Source: an uncultured bacterium (GTDB lineage: Bacteria > Cyanobacteriota > Vampirovibrionia > Gastranaerophilales > Gastranaerophilaceae). Taken from it: a DNA stretch of 6,785 nt. Made by a program: the position numbers and the translations under genes. The stretch covers positions 1 to 6,785 of the forward strand of contig USEW01000103.1 of the NCBI GenBank assembly GCA_900553845.1. The letters are read 5' to 3'. Below are positions 1-5,454 of this stretch, one piece after another. How positions within the stretch are numbered: the first letter of the stretch is position 1; the number at the start of each line of letters is the position of its first letter. The notes under the pieces were generated by a model. It ran no database searches. It was not told the origin of the DNA and was given only the letters and a program-made list of their open reading frames with translations.

Positions 1-20
1 GAAAATTTTTTTAAATGTTA

Positions 21-26
21 TATAAT
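21..26 (+). promoter_or_regulatory. Possible -10 box just before the TPR gene
   Basis: A perfect TATAAT ends 9 bases before ATG 36. If it is a real -10 box, transcription would start at about 32-34, leaving almost no 5' leader. This would agree with the missing Shine-Dalgarno. The matching -35 would fall at or before the window edge, so it cannot be checked. In DNA this AT-rich, a chance TATAAT is quite possible. Confidence 0.3.
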
Positions 27-35
27 ACAATTAAA

Positions 36-713
36 ATGAAAAAAAGTATACTATTGTTATTAATAATATTTTGTTTTACTTATTCAAACGCATACGGTGC
101 GATAAAATTGAGAAGCGTTCTTGATGGTTCTTATAACTATGATGATTTGAAAACACTTGAAATAGGGCAAAAATTAAAACTTATCGAAACTCAAGATGAC
201 ATTGCAGATGATTTAATAAACCAAGCTTGTGTATTGTATAACGAAAATAAATATGAACTTGCTTTTCATATGCTAAATAATGTTGAAGATAAAAATAAAA
301 CACCGCTTGCATATTTTATTATGGCAAATATTTTATCTGATTATGAAAGACCGCTTGATGCCATATTTTCTCTTCAAAAAGCAATACAACTTGATGAAAA
401 ATATTATAAAGCATACTATAATCTTGGAAACTTATATGCTGATAACAATCAGATAAATAACGCTATTGTTTGTTACAAAAAAGCAATAAAATATAAATCT
501 GATTTTTCATATGCCTATTTTAATCTTGGAAATGCCTATTTTAAATCAGGTAACTTTAAATATGCAAAAAAAGCATATTATAACGCTTTAAAGTACAATA
601 AAAACCTCCCTGAATTATACTATAACATTGCATTTGTATACAAAAAACTTAACGATGTAAAAAATGCACAGAAATATTTAGATATGTATAATGAGATGAT
701 GAAAAGTATATAA
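36..713 (+). CDS. Exported TPR-repeat protein
   Basis: A 225-residue protein that probably acts as a protein-protein interaction scaffold outside the cytoplasmic membrane; its partner cannot be inferred. Residues 1-19 form a classical signal peptide: MKK, a hydrophobic core of Leu/Ile/Phe, then S-N-A as a signal peptidase I site (A-Y-G two residues later is an alternative). Cys13 lies in the core but is preceded by Phe, so it is not a good lipobox. After a spacer (about 20-56), five tandem 34-residue TPR-like units follow at about 57-88, 89-122, 123-156, 157-190 and 191-225. Units 3 and 4 are the clearest, with the Y-x-N-L-G-N-x-Y core. I chose ATG 36 over the in-frame ATG at 15 because it puts the signal peptide at the N-terminus. 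Neither start has a visible Shine-Dalgarno. The protein is nearly all TPR, with no catalytic domain. TPR assignment is firm; biological role unknown. Confidence 0.87.
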   Translation: MKKSILLLLIIFCFTYSNAYGAIKLRSVLDGSYNYDDLKTLEIGQKLKLIETQDDIADDLINQACVLYNENKYELAFHMLNNVEDKNKTPLAYFIMANILSDYERPLDAIFSLQKAIQLDEKYYKAYYNLGNLYADNNQINNAIVCYKKAIKYKSDFSYAYFNLGNAYFKSGNFKYAKKAYYNALKYNKNLPELYYNIAFVYKKLNDVKNAQKYLDMYNEMMKSI

Positions 714-735
714 AAAGTGTCAAATTAACACTTTT
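713..735 (+). terminator. Weak hairpin overlapping the TPR stop codon
   Basis: AAAAGTGT (713-720) and ACACTTTT (728-735) form an 8-bp stem with a 7-base loop, followed by ATTTG. The stem is mostly A-T and no long U-run follows, so termination would be weak alone. It may also be an operator-like palindrome, since the AAGTGT/ACACTT arms recur further downstream. Confidence 0.4.
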
Positions 736-756
736 ATTTGCAGTAAAAATATAAAT

Positions 757-787
757 AAAAAAATCCACTCTTTCGAGTGGTTGTTTT
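757..787. terminator. Intrinsic terminator, possibly bidirectional
   Basis: CCACTC (765-770) and GAGTGG (775-780) form a perfect 6-bp G-C-containing stem with a TTTC loop. Seven A residues precede it (757-763) and TTGTTTT follows it (781-787). It is one of very few G-C-rich stems in the non-coding DNA here, and it lies 44 bases after the TPR stop, so it most likely ends that transcript. The upstream A-run would let it work from the other strand too. Confidence 0.75.
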
Positions 788-870
788 CTGCATCTTAATG
801 GTCTTTATTTGTGCTAATATTTAGGAGTTTAATTTCCTTTTTTTGTTTAAATTGTTAATATTTCGACTTA

Positions 871-969
871 AATATATGTATTTTATTCATTTCAAATCTT
901 CTTTAGTGTGAATCATACACTTTAATGTCCACTTCTATATAGTACGATACATTATTTTAAATGTCAAGT
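871..969 (+). repeat. Degenerate direct repeat, copy 1
   Basis: Copy 1 of an imperfect duplication whose second copy is at 1031-1106. Shared blocks in the same order are AATAT near the start, TTTTATTCATTT (881-892 against 1040-1051), TATAGT (939-943 region against 1071-1076) and a perfect 14-mer TTTAAATGTCAAGT (956-969 against 1093-1106). The space between the first and last blocks is shorter in copy 2. A/T bias explains some of the similarity, but not the ordered blocks or the C- and G-containing 14-mer. Confidence 0.55.
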
Positions 970-1030
970 CTTTTTTTTAATTTTTTTTTAAAATTTTAAT
1001 AATCATTTACATTCTTAAAAAAGCCTGATA

Positions 1031-1106
1031 AATATGGATTTTTATTCATTTTGCTAAAATGTTTTTATTTTATAGTGTAGTAACATTTTTGCTTTAAATG
1101 TCAAGT
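1031..1106 (+). repeat. Degenerate direct repeat, copy 2
   Basis: Copy 2 of the duplication described at 871-969, ending in the identical 14-mer TTTAAATGTCAAGT (1093-1106). It overlaps by five bases the left arm of the nested inverted repeat at 1102-1154. It lies 132 bases before the aroF start. Confidence 0.55.
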
Positions 1107-1154
1107 GTAGTACGCTTTTACAACATTTATTATATATTGTAAAGATGACACTTG
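1102..1154. promoter_or_regulatory. Nested inverted repeat in the aroF leader
   Basis: The outer arms are CAAGTGT (1102-1108) and ACACTTG (1148-1154). Inside them are inner arms TTTACAA (1117-1123) and TTGTAAA (1137-1143), separated by 13 bases. The two 7-bp pairings are co-linear, so as RNA they could form one stem-loop with an asymmetric internal loop. As DNA they could be two nested operators. The structure ends 83 bases before aroF. I do not recognise it as a known riboswitch; a role in aroF control is inference from position. Confidence 0.4.
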
Positions 1155-1237
1155 TTATTTTAAAAAATTTTAAATTTTTTATTTTTAAATTATACTTAAA
1201 GTTATGATAATTAATAAATTTATAAAGGAAATTTTAA

Positions 1238-2251
1238 ATGCTTGTTGTAATGAATCAGAATGTAAAAGAATCTCAAATAAATAATGTTGTTAACTATATA
1301 AAAGAAAAAGGTTTTGACACACATTTATCAAAAGGCGCTTTGCATACGGTTATTGGTATTGTTGGGCAGGGACAGCTTGACCCCCGAAATATTGAGCTTT
1401 TAGATGGTGTTAATGAAGTTATAAAAATTACATCTCCTTATAAACTTGTAAGCCGTCAGTTTCAAACACTTGACACAATTATTGAAGTCAACGGTGTTAA
1501 AATAGGTGGAAATAATATAGGAATTATAGCAGGTCCTTGCAGCATTGAAACATTGGAACAAATGGATGAAGTTGCTTCTCAGTTATCAAAAATGGGAGTA
1601 AAAATTTTAAGAGGAGGTGCTTTTAAACCAAGAACGTCGCCTTATGCTTTTCAAGGATTGGGAGAAGACGGTCTTAAAATTATGCGTAATGTTTGTGATA
1701 AATATAATATGGCATGCACTTGTGAAATAATGGATGCTTCACATATTGATATGTTTTTAAATTATGTTGATGTTTTTCAAGTTGGTGCAAGAAATATGCA
1801 AAATTTTACCTTACTAAAAGAACTTGGAAAAATTAATAGACCTGTTGTTTTAAAACGCGGATTATGCTCGACTATTGAAGAATGGTTAATGTCTGCTGAA
1901 TATATTATGGCAGGCGGTAACAGAAACGTTATTTTATGTGAACGAGGTATACGTACTTTTGAAAAAATGACCCGAAACACACTTGATTTATCGGCTATTC
2001 CAATTGTTAAAAAAATATCACATCTACCGATTATTGTTGACCCTTCACATGCGACTGGTTTAAGAGACAAAGTTGAAGCTATGTCAATGGCATCTGTGGC
2101 TTGTGGTTGCGACGGTTTAATTATTGAAGTACACAACAACCCAGAAGCTGCTTTATGTGATGGAGCACAATCTTTATACCCTATTCAATTTGAACATTTA
2201 ATGAGTAAAATATCCCAAATCGTTCCGATTGTTAACAAAGTTCTTGTATAA
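1238..2251 (+). CDS. aroF: 3-deoxy-7-phosphoheptulonate (DAHP) synthase
   Basis: Cytoplasmic enzyme that condenses phosphoenolpyruvate with erythrose-4-phosphate to DAHP, the first step of the shikimate pathway to Phe, Tyr and Trp. At 337 residues it matches the class I-beta, Thermotoga-type enzyme, with a small N-terminal ferredoxin-like/ACT-like regulatory domain (about 1-70) and then a TIM barrel. The divalent metal ligands are all present: Cys101 in AGPCSIE, His271 in DPSHATG, Glu297 and Asp308, each one less than the Thermotoga maritima numbering as I recall it. Substrate-binding motifs are RGGAFKPRTSPYAFQG (125-140), GARNMQNF (183-190), LKRG (205-208) and ERGIRTFE. In this family the N-terminal domain mediates feedback inhibition by aromatic amino acids, so the same is likely here. 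ATG 1238 is supported by AAAGGA at 1224-1229, eight bases upstream. A glycosyltransferase follows after 22 bases. Function is near certain; the symbol varies between annotators (aroF/aroG). Confidence 0.97.
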   Translation: MLVVMNQNVKESQINNVVNYIKEKGFDTHLSKGALHTVIGIVGQGQLDPRNIELLDGVNEVIKITSPYKLVSRQFQTLDTIIEVNGVKIGGNNIGIIAGPCSIETLEQMDEVASQLSKMGVKILRGGAFKPRTSPYAFQGLGEDGLKIMRNVCDKYNMACTCEIMDASHIDMFLNYVDVFQVGARNMQNFTLLKELGKINRPVVLKRGLCSTIEEWLMSAEYIMAGGNRNVILCERGIRTFEKMTRNTLDLSAIPIVKKISHLPIIVDPSHATGLRDKVEAMSMASVACGCDGLIIEVHNNPEAALCDGAQSLYPIQFEHLMSKISQIVPIVNKVLV

Positions 2252-2273
2252 AATGCAAAGAAAAGGTTTTTTG

Positions 2274-3200
2274 ATGAATAACAGCATAAACGATATTTTA
2301 GAGATAATTCTTATAACTTATAATCGTAAAGAATATTTGGAAAATACTTTAAAGCAAATATTAGCTTCAAATTCTCCTTTGTGTGATTTAGATATTACTA
2401 TTTTAAATAACAAATCAAATGATGGAACAAATGAACTTATAAACGAATATTGTCAAAATTTTAAAAATATAAAACATATAATCCATAATAAAAATATTGG
2501 TGGAAATGCCAATATTGCAAGGGCTTTTGAAATTGCTTCAAAAAAATATGTTTGGGTTTTATGTGATGATGATAATTATGATTTTGCTCATTTTGATGAA
2601 GTTATTGAAGCTATAAAAAACAATAACGATATTATTTTAACTTCACAGTATGATTTAGGAAAAAAAGAAAATATTGCAACCATTCTTCGTCAACTTACTT
2701 TTTTACCTTCAGCCATTTATAAAACGGAAAATATAACAAATGATGTAATGCAAAATATAATGTATAACATTTCAAACATGTTTCCTCATTTAATTTTAGG
2801 TATTTCAATAATTAATAAAAAAGGATCCATCCATGTATGCAAACATCAGATTATAACACCCGATAGAATAGTTCAGGATTATAACCGAGGATTTAACAAC
2901 TCACATCCATATTATCAAAATATGTTTTGGGTTGTTGGTTTTATTAATACTTGTCAATATATTCAGGATAAACATACAAAAGATTTTGTTATCAACAACT
3001 TCAAACCTCAAAAATCTAACTTTTTTACAACTATTTCAACTGAATTTAAGTATAATAGCTTGATTTATAATAATTTTATAAAAAATACATTAGATGTATT
3101 CGCAGGTCTTAATTTTTATCAACGTATTCAATTTTTGCTAGCAATAGTTTGGCTTAATATAGTTTACATTGTCAAAAAATTTATATTACATAAAATATAA
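2274..3200 (+). CDS. Family 2 glycosyltransferase
   Basis: A 308-residue GT-A-fold glycosyltransferase that presumably transfers a sugar from a nucleotide-sugar donor onto a surface glycan or lipid carrier; donor and acceptor cannot be read from the sequence. The GT2 hallmarks are in order: LITYNR at the N-terminus (13-18), LNNKSNDGT (44-52), NIGGNANIARA (74-84) and the acidic D98-D99-D100 motif, preceded by WVLC, for metal and donor binding. The C-terminal half is poorly conserved. It ends in a hydrophobic, Lys-tipped segment (about 280-308) that may attach the enzyme to the membrane. I chose ATG 2274 because AAAAGG (2261-2266) sits seven bases upstream and the GT fold begins at once. In-frame starts at 2229 (TTG, inside aroF) and 2253 lack support. 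The gene lies 22 bases after aroF with no terminator between, so co-transcription is likely. There is no other glycan gene in the window. Confidence 0.88.
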   Translation: MNNSINDILEIILITYNRKEYLENTLKQILASNSPLCDLDITILNNKSNDGTNELINEYCQNFKNIKHIIHNKNIGGNANIARAFEIASKKYVWVLCDDDNYDFAHFDEVIEAIKNNNDIILTSQYDLGKKENIATILRQLTFLPSAIYKTENITNDVMQNIMYNISNMFPHLILGISIINKKGSIHVCKHQIITPDRIVQDYNRGFNNSHPYYQNMFWVVGFINTCQYIQDKHTKDFVINNFKPQKSNFFTTISTEFKYNSLIYNNFIKNTLDVFAGLNFYQRIQFLLAIVWLNIVYIVKKFILHKI

Positions 3201-3319
3201 GTTTCAAAATGTTACAAAAAAGTCATGAATTGTTCAATAAATGTTATATGTAAGTTAAAATATAGAAACAATAAATTAAAGAAGTCATGAAAAATAGTTT
3301 ACAAGAGGAGAATATTAAA
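3201..3319 (+). promoter_or_regulatory. Upstream region of nrdJ
   Basis: 119 bases between the glycosyltransferase stop and the preferred nrdJ start. I see no hairpin terminator, no NrdR-box palindrome and no cobalamin riboswitch (too short for one). TTGTTC (3230-3235) and TAAAAT (3256-3261) resemble -35 and -10 boxes, but the 20-base spacing is poor. AAGTCATGAA occurs twice (3220-3229 and 3282-3291). nrdJ may be read from a local promoter or by read-through from aroF. Confidence 0.35.
3305..3310 (+). promoter_or_regulatory. Shine-Dalgarno setting a TTG start for nrdJ
   Basis: GAGGAG lies nine bases before TTG 3320, in frame with the reductase. The more upstream ATG 3287 has only AAAGAAG two bases before it, too close to work well, and translating from there would run through this ribosome binding site. 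The site therefore favours the TTG start. Confidence 0.7.
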
Positions 3320-5287
3320 TTGAATACAAATATGAAAAATAAATTAAAATTATCAACAAACGCACAAAAAGTTCTTGAAAAAAGATATTTAAAAAGAGAT
3401 AAAGAAGGTAATGCAATTGAAACACCTGATGATTTATTTGTCAGAGTTTCAAACGCAATATCCGAAGGTGATTTACAATTTGGCGCAAATGACAAAGAAA
3501 AAAAGGAAACTGCAAGAAAATTTTATGAAATGATAACAAATTTTTATTTCATGCCAAATAGTCCAACATTGATGAATGCAGGACGAGAATTGGGTCAGCT
3601 TTCAGCTTGTTTTGTACTTCCTGTTGAGGATTCATTGGAAGGTATTTTTGAAACAATAAAGAATACAGCTTTAATACACAAATCAGGTGGTGGAACCGGG
3701 TTTTCGTTTTCAAGATTAAGGCCAAAAAATGATGTAGTAAAATCAACAATGGGTGTTTCATCAGGTCCTGTATCTTTTATGGAAGTGTTTAATGCAGCAA
3801 CAGAAGCTGTTAAACAGGGTGGAACAAGACGTGGAGCAAACATGGGGATTTTACGTGTTGACCACCCTGATATTTTAGATTTTATCGATTGTAAGTCAGA
3901 TATTACAAAATTAAACAATTTTAATATATCTGTTGCTTTAACAGATAAATTTATGGAAGCAGTTAAAACAAACTCTGATTACGATTTAATTCATCCAAAT
4001 ACAAAAAAATCAGTTGCAAAACTTAATGCAAAAAAAGTATTTAACTTAATTGTAAAACATGCTTGGCAAACAGGTGAGCCGGGAATTGTATTTATTGATA
4101 GAATAAATAAAGACAATCCGACGCCAAAAATAGGTGAAATTGAATCTACAAACCCATGCGGTGAAGTACCTTTGCTTCCATATGAAGCATGTAATTTAGG
4201 CTCTATAAATTTAGGTCTTATGGTTAAGGAAACAAGTAATGGTCTTGTTGTTGACTATGACAAATTAAAGGACGTTACAAAAACTGCTATACATTTCTTG
4301 GATAATGTTATAACTGTTAACAATTACCCTCTTCCTGAAATTTCAAAAATGGTTCAGGATAATCGTAAAATCGGTTTAGGTGTCATGGGGTGGGCTGATT
4401 TGCTTATGAAACTTGGCATTGGTTATAATACCGAGGAAGGAACTAAATTAGCTGGTCAAATTATGGAATTTATCGATTATCATTCAAAAGTTAAATCAAT
4501 TGAATTATCAAAACAACGTGGTAGATTTAACAATTTTGAAGGTTCTATTTATGATAGTGAAAATTATTTATACAAAAAATATAAAGGTAAATCTCAAGGT
4601 TTAATAACTGACAGTGATTGGAAGAATCTTGATGAAGAAATTAAAAAATACGGCATTCGCAATGCAACTACAACATGTATAGCTCCAACAGGAACAATTT
4701 CAATGATTGCAAATTGCTCAGGCGGTGTTGAACCTCTATTTAGCCTCGTATTTATGCGTAACATTATGGATGGTACTGAATTGATTGAAGCGAATGATGT
4801 TTTTGGAGATTATGCAAAAGAACGTGGATTTTACTCAGACAGTTTAATGAAACAAATATTACAAGACGGCACAATTTTGCACAATAACAACGTTCCAAAT
4901 GAAGCCAAGCAAATATTTGTAACAGCACATGATATTTCTCCATACTGGCATGTCAAAATGCAAAGTGCATTTCAACTTCACACTGATAATGCAGTTTCAA
5001 AAACTGTGAATTTTGAAGAAAATGCAACGTTAAACGATATAGAAGATGCTTATATTTTAGCATATAACGAAAATCTAAAGGGCATAACAGTTTATCGGAA
5101 CAATTCACGTTTAACACAACCAATGAATCTGGAGAAAAAAGACACACCAAAAATTGAAGAATTTATATCAAACGAAATTCAAACTGACCAACAAGATGAG
5201 CGTAAATGTCCTGAATGTGGAAGCACAATAAATATGGCTGAGGGTTGTTTTGTTTGTCCTAACTGCGGATTCTCAGGTTGTTCATAA
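3320..5287 (+). CDS. nrdJ: Adenosylcobalamin-dependent (class II) ribonucleotide reductase
   Basis: Reduces ribonucleotides to deoxyribonucleotides for DNA synthesis, using adenosylcobalamin to generate a thiyl radical. It therefore needs neither oxygen nor a separate radical-generating subunit, and none is encoded nearby. Counting from TTG 3320 (655 residues): Cys97 in SACFVLP and Cys291 in ACNLGSINL are the expected substrate-reducing pair. NPCGE (278-282) carries the radical Cys280 with Asn278 and Glu282. GGGTGFSFSRLRP (123-135) and APTGTIS (455-461) are the usual phosphate-binding and active-site loops. The C-terminus has CPEC (630-633), C643, CPNC (646-649) and C654, the zinc-ribbon-like redox tail that re-reduces the active site in NrdJ enzymes. 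There is no N-terminal ATP-cone, so dATP shut-off through that domain is not expected. The start is chosen by the GAGGAG site; ATG 3287 would add 11 polar residues. A hairpin terminator follows. Confidence 0.96.
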   Translation: MNTNMKNKLKLSTNAQKVLEKRYLKRDKEGNAIETPDDLFVRVSNAISEGDLQFGANDKEKKETARKFYEMITNFYFMPNSPTLMNAGRELGQLSACFVLPVEDSLEGIFETIKNTALIHKSGGGTGFSFSRLRPKNDVVKSTMGVSSGPVSFMEVFNAATEAVKQGGTRRGANMGILRVDHPDILDFIDCKSDITKLNNFNISVALTDKFMEAVKTNSDYDLIHPNTKKSVAKLNAKKVFNLIVKHAWQTGEPGIVFIDRINKDNPTPKIGEIESTNPCGEVPLLPYEACNLGSINLGLMVKETSNGLVVDYDKLKDVTKTAIHFLDNVITVNNYPLPEISKMVQDNRKIGLGVMGWADLLMKLGIGYNTEEGTKLAGQIMEFIDYHSKVKSIELSKQRGRFNNFEGSIYDSENYLYKKYKGKSQGLITDSDWKNLDEEIKKYGIRNATTTCIAPTGTISMIANCSGGVEPLFSLVFMRNIMDGTELIEANDVFGDYAKERGFYSDSLMKQILQDGTILHNNNVPNEAKQIFVTAHDISPYWHVKMQSAFQLHTDNAVSKTVNFEENATLNDIEDAYILAYNENLKGITVYRNNSRLTQPMNLEKKDTPKIEEFISNEIQTDQQDERKCPECGSTINMAEGCFVCPNCGFSGCS

Positions 5288-5308
5288 AATAAAAAGTTAA
5301 AAATATAA

Positions 5309-5345
5309 AAAAAGAACAATAGTTAATTTAATTATTGTTCTTTTT
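5309..5345 (+). terminator. Intrinsic terminator of nrdJ
   Basis: A long A/T-rich stem pairs 5309-5325 with 5329-5345. The core is AAAAAGAACAATA against TATTGTTCTTTTT, extended by one G-T wobble to a three-base loop. The 3' arm ends in TTTTT and is followed by GTTTTG. It begins 22 bases after the nrdJ stop and separates nrdJ from the next gene. The mirrored A-run could let it act on the opposite strand as well. Confidence 0.8.
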
Positions 5346-5408
5346 GTTTTGTAAATTTTTATTAAGTTCTTATTATCTTTTTAGCATTTTTTTAGTATAT
5401 TATTTTTG

Positions 5409-5421
5409 TGCTACTATAGTA
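5409..5421 (+). promoter_or_regulatory. Extended -10 promoter with overlapping palindrome
   Basis: TGC followed by TACTAT (5412-5417) is an extended -10 element, placing transcription start near 5424 and giving a leader of about 30 bases. No good -35 is seen at the normal distance, only T-rich DNA, which extended -10 promoters tolerate. TACTATAGTA (5412-5421) is a perfect 10-base palindrome lying over the -10, so a repressor site is possible. The location after the nrdJ terminator and before a strong ribosome binding site supports a promoter here. Confidence 0.5.
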
Positions 5422-5440
5422 ACAATGGTTTTATATTAAA

Positions 5441-5447
5441 AAGGAGG
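5441..5447 (+). promoter_or_regulatory. Strong Shine-Dalgarno of the last gene
   Basis: AAGGAGG lies seven bases before ATG 5455. It is the closest match to the anti-Shine-Dalgarno consensus in the window and clearly fixes the start of the final gene. Confidence 0.85.
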
Positions 5448-5454
5448 CATCAAT

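Larger units (their letters stand above)
788..1237. other. Long non-coding region before aroF
   Basis: About 450 bases with no supportable coding region on either strand; stops are dense in all frames. It contains homopolymer-like T and A tracts (about 970-1000 and 1160-1190), a degenerate direct duplication, a nested inverted repeat and several AAGTGT/ACACTT motifs, described separately. A short reading frame at 799-825 (eight codons) has no Shine-Dalgarno and is not called. I found no convincing -35/-10 pair: TATACT at 1191-1196 and GATAAT at 1206-1211 are possible -10 boxes, but neither has a good -35. The aroF promoter must lie here because a terminator precedes the region. I do not recognise a T-box or other known riboswitch. 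Confidence 0.7.

Noticed and set aside
799..825. Eight-codon frame in the region before aroF as a leader peptide for attenuation
   Set aside because: It has no Shine-Dalgarno, has one Phe and no Tyr or Trp codons, and is not followed by alternative terminator hairpins close to it.
871..1154. Repeats before aroF as a CRISPR array or a miniature transposon
   Set aside because: Only two imperfect copies with unequal spacing, and no terminal inverted repeats or target-site duplication could be found.
1160..1190. A/T palindromic tract resembling a terminator before aroF
   Set aside because: It consists only of A and T with no stable stem, and self-complementarity is expected by chance in this composition.
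1777..2139. Open frame of 120 codons on the - strand inside aroF
   Set aside because: It lies wholly antisense to a DAHP synthase with all catalytic motifs intact, and its translation shows no recognisable domain.
3201..3319. Cobalamin riboswitch before nrdJ
   Set aside because: The region is shorter than a cobalamin riboswitch and lacks the conserved B12-box-like core.
3595..3918. Antisense open frames inside nrdJ (also at 3244-3495, 3549-3761 and 4953-5150)
   Set aside because: All are shadows of the reductase coding region, with no convincing ribosome binding site or domain.
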